DNA of 64,000 bases from Panorpa germanica. Taxonomy: Eukaryota; Arthropoda; Insecta; Mecoptera; Panorpidae. The notes under the pieces were generated by a model that saw nothing but the letters and a program-made list of their open reading frames with translations, had not been told where the DNA came from and ran no database searches. The DNA lies in contig OY783204.1 in the NCBI GenBank assembly GCA_963678705.1, positions 13,774,759 to 13,838,758 of the forward strand, given 5' to 3'. Positions 1-12,290 of the stretch are shown piece by piece. Every line of letters starts with the position of its first letter. Within the stretch, counting starts at the first letter, position 1. A program made the position numbers and the translations under genes.

Positions 1-3000
1 TCTTCCTTATATATTTCTACAGATTTCTTGAATTTTAAACCATTTGACGTTTTAGCACTAACACTAACCTTATTATTATCACTTTTTTTTGTCTATCGCA
101 CTTATTAATGTCTTATATCAAACATCAAAGTTACAAATTTAATGTTATGTTTATAAGACCGCGTGTACGCGTAATGAAAAATTCGTTTTAAACACTGGTT
201 TACAACTGTCAAACTTTTGTAAAAACACTTTGTTTAGGGTAAATTAACACAAATTTAAAACAAACTTAAATACTTTTCGTTTGAAAAAGTATTCATTTAA
301 TTTATTTAATTTTTTTCCATAATTAATTTCTCACTTTTAATCACTTTTTTCACCTAAAGTAGCAGGAGCCGATCACACACATAGTAGATAGGAACCACTT
401 GTGTTGCAAAGCAATATTAACGTCCTTGTAAACCAATACGTAGGTCTTCCTTTTTGTATTAAGTCCCATCTGTCTTGCCAGAGCTTATGCATATATGCAT
501 TCATCTCTTTGGCAATATATTTGGTATCGTCTCCAGACTTTTATCCTACAGCCGCATTAACTTTAAATCCTCAAAATTTGTCGCATTAATTTTAAATCAT
601 CAAAATTTGATTTATTCAGTTCTAGCGTAATTTGTACTTGAGTAAGTGCATGAGTGATTTTTAAATCTAAAGGAATTGTCCCCAATATCACTTGCACCAC
701 TTTTGTAGATACAGTTCTGCAGTAACGCGTCATCGTCAATAACATAGTTCTTTGCATGTAAGATCTGGAAGATTGATCCTGTAATACCATGCCGAAGCAC
801 AGTACACAACTATTAGCATAAATGCCCCCTTGTATAGTGTCGGCATAGTTGCCGAGTTTAAGCTTCATTTCGTCCTTGTGACACGCGCAAGGTGTGTTAC
901 AAGTTTATCATTCGTTGTTACTGTATTTGTTTCGTAGCTTTGTAGCTTCAAGAAACTACAGATTTTATATATAGCAGGTCGAGAACGGCTTTCTAGGATT
1001 TCTGTACTATTTGCACCGATAAGGATCACATTATCGTTGGCAAAACATATGTCTACACAACCTTTCGAGTGAGAAACACAGTTCTCGTCGAATACCATGT
1101 TCCAGAGCTCAGGCCCCATTACAGATCGCTGAGGACAACCTTTAGATAGTTGCCTTTTCATGGAACGGTAATCGGTTTGTAAAATAATGTTCGACAATGA
1201 AAATAGTTCTCCATAGCGCAGTAGACGTACCTATAGGTTTTTGCCGGTCTAATTCTTTGAAGGTCACTTGGCCACCGGACATCAACAAAGGCACACTGAA
1301 TTTCTATAAATATCTCATATACATACTTGTACTTATGCCTACTTACTTACCATTTGTTTGTTACCATTGAATGTTCATGAACGATCAATCACTATTTCCA
1401 AGAAAACCGCATATATTGTTCACTTAATCACTTATAACAATTAATACACTCTCATTATTATTTAAAACACGCATTTATATAAACTAATTCTTGTGTTTTA
1501 ATAATATTTATAGTTAATGTTATTCGACTTACTTGATAGTGGGCGGCAACCTTTTGTCTTTCGTATATTTGTAGTGTTTATATGAGGTTTTCCATATATA
1601 TTTCTACAGATTTCTTGAATTTTAAACCACTTAATGTTTTAGCACTAACACTAACCTAATTATTATCACTTTTTTTGTCTATCGCACTAATTAATGTCTT
1701 ATATCAAACATCAAAGTTACAAATTTGAGGTTATGTTAATAAGACCGCGTGTACGCGTAATGAAAAATTCGTTTTTAACACTGGTTTCCAACTGTCAAAC
1801 TTTTGTAAGAACACTTTGTTTAGGGTAAATTAACACAAATTTAAAACAAACTTAAATTCTTTTCGTTTGAAAAAGTATTCATATAATTTATTTAATTTTT
1901 TTCCATAATTAATTTTTCACTTTTTTCACCTAAAGTAGCAGGAGCCGATCACACACATAGTAGATAGGAACCACTTGTGTTGCAAAGCAATATTAACGTC
2001 CTTGTAAACCAATACGTAGGTCTTCCTTTTTGTATTAAGTCCCATCTGTCTTGCCAGAGCTTATGCATATATGCATTCATCTCTTTGGCAATATATTTGG
2101 TATCGTCTCCAGACTTTTATCCTACAGCCGCATAAACTTTAAATCCTCGAAATTTGTCGCATTAATTTTGAATCATCAAAATTTAATTTTTTCAGTTCTA
2201 GCGTAATTTGTACTTGAGTAAGTGCATGAGTGATTTTTAAATCTAAAGGAATTGTCCCCAATATCACTTGCACCACTTCTGTAGATACAGTTCTGCAACA
2301 ACGCGTCATCGTCAATAACATAGTTCTTTGCATGGAAGATCTGAAAGATTGATCCTGTAATACCATGCCGAAGCACAGTACACAACTATTAGCATAAATG
2401 CCCCCTTGTATAGTGTCGGCATAGTTGCCGAGTTTAAGCTTCATTCCTTCCTTGTGACACGCGCAAGGTGTGTTACAAGTTTATCATTCGTTGTTACTGT
2501 ATTTGTTTCGTAGCTTTGTAGCTTCAAGAAACTACAGATTTTATATATAGCAGGTCGAGAACGGCTTTCTAGGGTTTCTGTACTATTTGCACCGATAAGG
2601 ATCACATTATCGTTGGCAAAACATATGTCTACACAACGAGTGAGTGAGTTTCGAGTGAGAAACACAGTTCTCGTCGAATACCATGTTCCAGAGCTCAGGC
2701 CCCATTACAGATCGCTGAGGACAACCTTTAGATAGTTGCCTTTTCATGGAACGGTAATCGGTTTGTAAAATAATGTTCGACAATGAAAATAGTTCTCCAT
2801 AGCGCAGTAGACGTACCTATAGGTTTTTGCCGGTCTAATTCTTTGAAGGTCACTTGGCCACCGGACATCAACAAAGGCACACTAAATTTCTATAAATATC
2901 TCATATACATACTTGTACTTATGCCTACTTACTTACCATTTGTTTGTTACCATTGAATTTTTATGAACGATCAATCACTATTTCCAAGAAAACCGCATAT

Positions 3001-3572
3001 ATTGTTCACTTTATCACTTATTACAATTAATACACTCTCATTATTATTTAAAACACGCATTTATATAAACTAATTCTTGTGTTTTAATATTATTTATAGT
3101 TATTGTTATTCGACTTACTTGATAGTGGGCGGCAACCTTTTGTCTTCCGTATATTTGTAGTGTTTATATGAGGTCTTCCTTATATATCTCTACAGATTTC
3201 TTGAATTTTAAACCACTTAATGTTTTAGCACTAACACTAACCTAATTATTATCACTTTTTTTGTCTATCGCACTAATAAATGTCTTATATCATACATCAA
3301 AGTTACAAATTTGAGGTTATGTTTATAAGACCGCGTGTACGCGTAATGAAAAATTCGTTTTTAACACTGGTTTCCAACTGTCAAACTTTTGTAAGAACAC
3401 TTTGTTTAGGGTAAATTAACACAAATTTAAAACAAACTTAAATACTTTTCGTTTGAAAAAGTATTCATATAATTTATTTAATTTTTTTCCATAATTAATT
3501 TCTCACTTTTAATCACTTTTTTCACCTAAAGTAGCAGGAGCCGATCACACACATAGTAGATAGGAACCACTT

Positions 3573-4466
3573 GTGTTGCAAGGCAATATTAACGTCCTTG
3601 TAAACCAATACGTAGGTCTTCCTTTTTGTATTAAGTCCCATCTGTCTTGCCAGAGCTTATGCATATATGCATTCATCTCTTTGGCAATATATTTGGTATC
3701 GTCTCCAGACTTTTATCCTACAGCCGCATTAACTTTAAATCCTCGAAATTTGTCGCATTAATTTTAAATCATCACAATTTTATATTTTAATATCTCATAT
3801 ACATACTTGTACTTATGCCTACTTAATTACCATTTGTTTGTTACCATTGAATGTTCATGAACGATCAATCACTATTTCCAAGAAAACCGCATATATTGTT
3901 CACTTAATCACTTATAACAATTATTACACTCTCATTATTATTTAAAACACGCATTTATATAAACTAATTCTTGTGTTTTAATATTATTTATAGTTAATGT
4001 TATTCGACTTACTTGATAGTAGGCGGCAACCTTTTGTCTTCCGTATATTTGTAGTGTTTATATGAGGTCTTCCTTATATTTCTCTACAGATTTCTTGAAT
4101 TTTAAACCACTTGATGTTTTAGCACTAACACTAACCTAATTATTATCACTTTTTTTGTCTATCGCACTTATTAATGTCTTATATTAAACATCAAAGTTAC
4201 AAATTTGAGGTTATGTTTATAAGACCGCGTGTACGAGTAATAAAAAATTCGTTTCTAACACTGGTTTCCAACTGTCACACTTTTGTAAAAACACTTTGTT
4301 AAGGGTAATTTAACACAAATTTAAAACAAACTTAAATACTTTTCGTTTGAAAAAGTATTTATATAATTTATTTAATTTTTTTCCATAAATAATTTCTCAC
4401 TTTTAATCACTTTTTTCACCTAAAGTAGCAGGAGCCGATCACACACATAGTAGATAGGAACCACTT
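3573..4466 (-). repeat. Shortened monomer (894 bp), RT region deleted
   Basis: This monomer runs normally to about 3,780 (the LINE C-terminal part) and then jumps into the non-coding part at 'atatctcatatac'. About 690 bp, holding nearly the whole RT-derived region, is missing. The rest of the monomer is ordinary and the next landmark follows at 4,467. The array therefore tolerates loss of the coding remnant. Confidence 0.85.
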
Positions 4467-6024
4467 GTGTTGCAAAGCAATATTAACGTCCTTGTAAACC
4501 AATACGTAGGTCTTCCTTTTTGTATTAAGTCCCATCTGTCTTCCCAGAGCTTATGCATATATGCATTTATCTCTTTGGCAATATATTTGGTATCGTCTCT
4601 AGACTTTTATCCTACATCCGCATTAACTTTAAATCCTCGAAATTTGTCGCATTAATATTAAATCATCAAAATTTGATTTTTTCAGTTCTAGCGTAATTTG
4701 TACTTGAGTAAGTGCATGAGTGATTTTTAAATCTAAAGGAATTGTCCCCAATATCACTTGCACCACTTCTGCAGATACAGTTCTGCAATAACGCGTCATC
4801 GTCAATAACATAGTTCTTTGCATGGAAGATCTGGAAGATTGATCCTGTAATACCATGCCGAAGCACAATACACAACTATTAGCATAAATGCCCCCTTGTA
4901 TAGTGTCGGCATAGTTGCCGAGTTTAAGCTTCATTCCAACCTTGTGACACGCGCAAGGTGTGTTACAAGTTTACCATTCGTTGTTACTGTATTTGTTTCG
5001 TAGCTTTGTAGCTTCAAGAAACTACAGATTTTATATATAGCAGGTCGAGAACGGCTTTCTAGGGTTTCTGTACTATTTGCACCGATAAGGATCACATTAT
5101 CGTTGGCAAAACATATGTCTACACAACCTTTCGAGTGAGAAACACAGTTCTCGTCGAATACCATGTTCCAGAGCTCAGGCCCCATTACAGATCGCTGAAG
5201 ACAACCTTTAGATAGTTGCCTTTTCATGGAACGGTAATCGGTTTGTAAAATAATGTTCGACAATGAAAATAGTTCTCCATAGCGCAGTAGACGTACCTAT
5301 AGGTTTTTGCCGGTCTAATTCTTTGAAGGTCACTTGGCCACCGGACATCAACAAAGGCACACTGAATTTCTATAAATATCTCATATACATACTTGTACTT
5401 ATGCTTACTTACTTACCATTTGTTTGTTACCATTGAATGTTCATGAACGATCAATCACTATTTCCAAGAAAACCGCATATATTGTTCACTTAATCACTTA
5501 TAGCAATTAATACACTCTCATTATTATTTAAAACACGCATTTATATAAACTAATTCTTGTGTTTTAATATTATTTATAGTTAATGTTATTCGACTTACTT
5601 GATAGTGGGCGGCAACCTTTTGTCTTCCGTATATTTGTAGTGTTTATATGAGGTCTTCCTTATATATCTCTACAGATTTCTTGAATTTTATACCACTTAA
5701 TGTTTTAGCACTAACACTAACCTAATTATTATCACTTTTTTTGTCTATCGCACTTATTAATGTCTTATATCAAACATCAAAGTTACAAATTTGAGGTTAT
5801 GTTTATAAGACCGCGTGTACGCGTAATAAAAAATTCGTTTTTAACACTGGTTTCCAACTGTCAAACTTTTGTAAAAACACTTTGTTTAGGGTAAATTAAC
5901 ACAAATTTAAAACAAACTTAAATACTTTTCGTTTGAAAAAGTATTCATATAATTTATTTAATTTTTTTCCATAATTAATTTCTCACTTTTAATCACTTTT
6001 TTCACCTAAAGTAGCAGGAGCCGA

Positions 6025-6968
6025 TCACACACATAGTAGATAGGAACCACTTGTGTTGCAAAGCAATATTAACGTCCTTGTAAACTAATACGTAGGTCTT
6101 CCTTTTTGTATTAAGTCCCATCTGTCTTGCCAGAGCTTATGCATATATGCATTCATCTCTTTGGCAATATATTTGGTATCGTCTCCAGACTTTTATCCTA
6201 CATCCGCATTAACTTTAAATTCTCGAAATTTGTCGCATTAATTTTAAATCATCAAAATTTGATTTTTTCAGTTCTAGCGTAATTTGTACTTGAGTAAGTG
6301 CATGAGTGATTTTTAAATCTAAAGGAATTGTCCCCAATATCACTTGCACCACTTCTGTAGATACAGTTCTGCAACAACGCGTCATCGTTAATAACATAGT
6401 TCTTTGCATGAAAGATCTGGAAGATTGATCCTGTAATACCATGCCGAAGCACAATACACAACTATTAGCATAAATGCCCCCTTGTATAGTGTCGGCATAG
6501 TTGCCGAGTTTAAGCTTCATTCCGTCCTTGTGACACGCGCAAGGTGTGTTACAAGTTTATCATTCGTTGTTACTGTATTTGTTTCGTAGCTTTGTAGCTT
6601 CAAGAAACTACAGATTTTATATATAGCAGGTCGAGAACGGCTTTCTAGGGTTTCTGTACTATTTGCACCGATAAGGATCACATTATCGTTGGCAAAACAT
6701 ATGTCTACACAACCTTTCGAGTGAGAAACACACTTCTCGTCGAATACCATGTTCCAGAGCTCAGGCTTCATTACAGATCGCTGAGGACAACCTTTAGATA
6801 GTTGCCTTTTCATGGAACGGTAATCGGTTTGTAAAATAATGTTCGACAATGAAAATAGTTCTCCATAGCGCAGTAGACGTACCTATAGGTTTTTGCCGGT
6901 CTAATTCTTTGAAGGTCACTTGGCCACCGGACATCAACAAAGGCACACTGAATGTCTATAAATATCTC
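6025..6968 (-). pseudogene. R1-clade LINE ORF2 remnant (RT palm to C-terminus), representative copy
   Basis: This is the 3' part of a non-LTR reverse transcriptase ORF, broken into at least four frames. In minus-strand order: a fragment with AFVDVRWPS (the D..GAFDNVWWP region, near 6,930); a 110-aa frame (6,517-6,849) with GCPQRSV and ELWNMVFDE (the usual GCPQGSVLGP.LWN block, about 6,750-6,792) and FAND (6,685-6,696) where active enzymes have F/YADD; a 101-aa frame (6,215-6,520) with RTVSTEVVQVILGTIPLDL (6,312-6,375), which matches the AYRTVST..L.V..G..P block of R1-type ORF2; and a last frame with WQDRWD and GRPTYW (6,091-6,133), the C-terminal WQ..W....GR motif. The catalytic Asp change and the frame breaks make it non-functional. 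The 110-aa and 101-aa frames overlap at ATGA. Equivalent 110-aa pieces lie at 865-1197, 4931-5263, 8103-8435, 14430-14762, 18152-18484, 19738-20070, 20871-21203, 23590-23922 and others. The R1 assignment rests on these motifs as I know them, not on a search. Confidence 0.8.
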
Positions 6969-7638
6969 ATATACATACTTGTACTTATGCCTACTTACTT
7001 ACCATTTGTTTGTTACCATTGAATGTTCATGAACGATCAATCACTATTTCCAAGAAAACCGCATATATTGTTCACTTAATCACATATAACAATTAATACA
7101 CTCTCATTATTATTCAAAACACGCATTTATATAAACTAATTTTTGTGTTTTAATATTATTTATAGTTAATGTTATTCGACTTACTTGATAGTGGGCGGCA
7201 ACCTTTTGTCTTCTGTATATTTGTAGTGTTTATATGAGGTCTTCCTTATATATCTCTACAGATTTCTTGAATTTTAAACCACTTGATGTTTTAGCACTAA
7301 CACTAACCTAATTATTATCACTTTTTTTGTCTATCGCACTTATTAATGTCTTATATCAAACATCAAAGTTACAAATTTGAGGTTATGTTTATAAGACCGC
7401 GTGTACGCGTAATGAAAAATTCGTTTTTAACACTGGTTTCCAACTGTCAAACTTTTGTAAAAACACTTTGTTTAGGGTAAATTAACACAAATTTAAAACA
7501 AACTTAAATACTTTTCGTTTGAAAAAGTATTCATATAATTTATTTAATTTTTTTCCATAATTAATTTCTCACTTTTAATCACTTTTTTCACCTAAAGTAG
7601 CAGGAGCCGATCACACACATAGTAGATAGGAACCACTT
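6053..7638 (-). repeat. Representative full-length satellite monomer (1,586 bp)
   Basis: A clean monomer from landmark to landmark. From left to right on the plus strand it holds the complement of the LINE ORF2 C-terminus (about 6,053-6,240), the complement of the RT region (about 6,250-6,968), then a non-coding part (about 6,969-7,590) that ends just before the next ORF2 tail. Conserved short landmarks are a perfect 14-bp palindrome ATGCATATATGCAT (6,139-6,152), the inverted repeat CGCGTGTACGCG (first base near 7,398), and the string CACTAACACTAACC, which read on the minus strand gives GGTTAGTGTTAGTG. I see no ORF above noise in the non-coding part. Confidence 0.85.
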
Positions 7639-10600
7639 GTGTTGCAAAGCAATATTAACGTCCTTGTAAACTAATACGTAGGTCTTCCTTTTTGTATTAA
7701 GTCCCATCTGTCTTGCCAGAGCTTATGCATATATGCATTCATCTCTTTGGCAATATATTTGGTATCGTCTCCAGACTTTTATCCTACATCCGCATTAACT
7801 TTAAATTCTCGAAATTTGTCGCATTAATTTTAAATCATCAAAATTTGATTTTTTCAGTTCTAGCGTAATTTGTACTTGAGTAAGTGCATGAGTGATTTTT
7901 AAATCTAAAGGAATTGTCCCCAATATCACTTGCACCACTTCTGTAGATACAGTTCTGCAACAACGCGTCATCGTCAATAACATAGTTCTTTGCATGTAAG
8001 ATCTGGAAGATTGATCCTGTAATACCATGCCGAATCACAATACACAACTATTAGCATAAATGCCCCCTTGTATAGTGTCGGCATAGTTGCCGAGTTTAAG
8101 CTTCATTCCGTCCTTGTGACACGCGCAAGGTGTGTTACAAGTTTATCATTCGTTGTTACTGTATTTGTTTCGTAGCTTTGTAGCTTCAAGAAACTACAGA
8201 TTTTATATATAGCAGGTCGAGAACGGCTTTCTAGGGTTTCTGTACTATTTGCACCGATAAGGATCACATTATCGTTGGCAAAACATATGTCTACACAACC
8301 TTTCGAGTGAGAAACACAGTTCTCGTCGAATACCATGTTCCAGAGCTCAGGCCCCATTACAGATCGCTGAGGACAACCTTTAGATAGTTGCCTTTTCATG
8401 GAACGGTAATCGGTTTGTAAAATAATGTTCGACAATGAAAATAGTTCTCCATAGCGCAGTAGATGTACCTATAGGTTTTTGCCGGTCTAATTCTTTGAAG
8501 GTCACTTAACCACCGGACATCAACAAAGGCACACTGAATTTCTATAAATATCTTATATACATACTTGTACTTATGCCTACTTACTTACCATTTGTTTGTT
8601 ACCATTGAATGTTCATGAACTATCAATCACTATTTCCAAGAAAACCGCATATATTGTTCACTTAATCACTTATAACAATTAATACACTCTCATTATTATT
8701 CAAAACACGCATTTCTATAAACTAATTCTTGTGTTTTAATATTATTTATAGTTAATGTTATTCGACTTACTTGATAGTGGGCGGCAACCTTTTGTCTTTC
8801 GTATATTTGTAGTGTTTATATGAGGTCTTCCTTATATATCTCTACAGATTTCTTGAATTTTAAACCACTTGATGTTTTAGCACTAGCACTAACCTAATTA
8901 TTATCACTTTTTTTGTCTATCGCACTTATTAATGTCTTATATCAAACATCAAAGTTTCAAATTTGAGGTTATGTTTATAAGACCGCGTGTACGCGTAATG
9001 AAAAATTCGTTTTTAACACTGGTTTCCAACTGTCAAACTTTTGTAAAAACACTTTGTTTAGGGTAAATTAACACAAATTTAAAACAAACTTAAATACTTT
9101 TCGTTTGAAAAAGTATTCATATAATTTATTTAATTTTTTTCCATAATTAATTTCTCAATTTTAATCACTTTTTTCATCTAAAGTAGCAGGAGCCGATCAC
9201 ACACATAGTAGATAGGAACCACTTGTGTTGCAAAGCAATATTAACGTCCTTGTAAACCAATACGTAGGTCTTCCTTTTTGTATTAAGTCTTATCTGTTTT
9301 GCCAGAGCTTATGCATATATGCATTCATCTCTTCGGCAATATATTTGGTATCGTCTCCAGACTTTTATCCTACAGCCGCATTAACTTTAAATCCTCGAAA
9401 TTTGTCGCATTAAATTTAAATCATCAAAATTTAATTTTTTCAGTTCTAGCGTAATTTGTACTTGAGTAAGTGCATGAGTGATTTTTAAATCTAAAGGAAT
9501 TGTCCCCAATATCACTTGCACCACTTCTGTAGATACAGTTCTGCAACAACGCGTCATCGTCAATAACATAGTTCTTTGCATGGAAGATCTGGAAGATTGA
9601 TCCTGTAATACCATGCCGAAGCACAATACACAACTATTAGCATAAATGCCCCCTTGTATAGTGTCGGCATAGTTGCCGAGTTTAAGCTTCATTCCGTCCT
9701 TGTGACACGCGCAAGGTGTGTTACAAGTTTATCATTGGTTGTTACTGTATTTGTTTCGTAGCTTTGTAGCTTCAAGAAACTACAGATTTTATATATAGCA
9801 GGTCGAGAACGGCTTTCTAGGGTTTCTGTACTATTTGCACCGATAAGGATCACATTATCGTTGGCAAAACATATGTCTACACAACCTTTCGAGTGAGAAA
9901 CACAGTTCTCGTCGAATACCATGTTCCAGAGCTCAGGCCCACATTACAGATCGCTGAGGACAACCTTTAGATAGTTGCCTTTTCATGGAACGGTAATCGG
10001 TTTGTATAATAATGTTCGACAATGAAAATAGTTCTCCATAGCGCAGTAGACGTACCTATAGGTTTTTGCCGGTCTAATTCTTTGAAGGTCACTTGGCCAC
10101 CGGACATCAACAAAGGCACACTGAATTTCTATAAATATCTCTTATACATACTTGTACTTATGCCTACTTACTTACCATTTGTTTGTTACCATTGAATGTT
10201 CATGAACGATCAATCACTATTTCCAAGAAAACCGCATATGATGTTCACTTAATCTTTTATAACAATTAATACACTCTCATTATTATTTAAAACACGAATT
10301 TATATAAACTAATTCTTGTGTTTTAATATTATTTATAGTTAATGTTATTCGACTTACTTGATAGTGGGTGGCAACCTTTTGTCTTTTGTATATTTGTAGT
10401 GTTTATATGAGGTCTTCCTTATAGATCTCTACAGATTTCTTGAATTTTAAACCACTTGATGTTTTAGCACTAACACTAACCTATTTATTATCACTTTTTT
10501 TGTCTATCGCACTTATTAATGTCTTATATCAAACATCAAAGTTACAAATTTGAGGTTATGGTTATAAGACCGCGTGTACGCGTAATGAAAAATTCGTTTT

Positions 10601-12290
10601 TAACACTGGTTTCCAACTGTCAAACTTTTGTAAAAACACTTTGTTTAGGGTAAATTAACACAAATTTAAAACAAACTTAAATACTTTTCGTTTGAAAAAG
10701 TATTCATATAATTTATTTAATTTTATTCCATAATTAATTTCTCACTTTTAATCACTTTTTTCACCTAAAGTAGCAGGAGCCGATCACACACATAGTAGAT
10801 AGGAACCACTTGTGTTGCAAAGCAATATTAACGTCCTTGTAAACTAATACGTAGGTCTTCCTTTTTGTATTAAGTCCCATCTGTCTTGCCAGAGCTTATG
10901 CATATATGCATTCATCTCTTTGGCAATATATTTGGTATCGTCTCCAGACTATTATCCTACATCCGCATTAACTTTAAATTCTCGAAATTTGTCGCATTAA
11001 TTTTAAATCATCAAAATTTGATTTTTTCAGTTCTAGCGTAATTTGTACTTGAGTAAGTGCATGAGTGATTTTTAAATCTAAAGGAATTGTCCCCAATATC
11101 ACTTGCACCACTTCTGTAGATACAGTTCTGCAACAACGCGTCATCGTCAATAACATAGTTCTTTGCATGGAAGATCTGGAAGATTGATCCTGTAATACCA
11201 TGCCGAAGCACAATACACAACTATTAGCATAAATGCCCCCTTGTATAGTGTCGGCATAGTTGCCGAGTTTAAGCTTCATTCCGTCCTTGTGACACGCGCA
11301 AGGTGTGTTACAAGTTTATCATTAGTTGTTACTGTATTTGTTTCGTAGCTTTGTAGCTTCAAGAAACTACAGATTTTATATATAGCAGGTCAAGAACGGC
11401 TTTCTAGGGTTTCTGTACTATTTGCACCGATAAGGATCACATTATCGTTGGCAAAACATATGTCTACACAACCTTTCGAGTGAGAAACACAGTTCTCGTC
11501 GAATACCATGTTCCAGAGCTCAGGCCCCATTACAGATCGCTGAGGACAACCTTTAGATAGTTGCCTTTTCATGGAACGGTAATCGGTTTGTAAAATAATG
11601 TTCGACAATGAAAATAGTTCCTTATAGCGCAGTAGACGTACCTATAGGTTTTTGCCGGTCTAATTCTTTGAAGGTCACTTGGCCACCGGACATCAACAAA
11701 GGCACACTGAATTTCTATAAATATCTCATATACATACTTGTACTTATGCCTACTTACTTACCATTTGTTTGTTACCATTGAATGTTCATGAACGATCAAT
11801 CACTATTTTTTTAAGAAAACCGCATATATTGTTCACTTAATCACTTATAACAATTAATACACTCTCATTATTATTTAAAACACGCATTTATATAAACTAA
11901 TTCTTGTGTTTTAATATTATTTATAGTTAATGTTATTCGACTTACTTGATAGTGGGCGGCAACCTTTTGTCTTCCGTATATTTGTAGTGTTTATATGAGG
12001 TCTTCCTTATATATCTCTACAGATTTCTTGAATTTTAAACCACTTGATGTTTTAGCACTAACACTAACCTAATTATTATCATTTTTTTTGTCTATCGCAC
12101 TTATTAATGTCTTATATCAAACATCAAAGTTACAAATTTGGGGTTATGTTTATAAGACCGCGTGTACGCGTAATAAAAAATTCGTTTTTAACACTGGTTT
12201 CCAACTGTCAAACTTTTGTAAAAACACTTTGTTTAGGGTAAATTAACACAAATTTAAAGCAAACTTAAATACTTTTCGTTTGAAAAAGTA

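Noticed and set aside
401-589. Repeated plus-strand 62-aa ORF (MLQSNINVLV...) in most monomers
   Set aside because: It is the antisense of the LINE ORF2 C-terminus (WQDRWD...GRPTYW on the other strand), has a GTG or TTG start, and recurs only because the monomer does.
612-809. Minus-strand 65-69-aa ORFs ending SCTYSSTNYARTE... in each monomer
   Set aside because: They are an alternative frame of the same DNA that encodes the R1-like RTVSTEVVQVILGTIPLDL block; the latter matches a known family, these do not.
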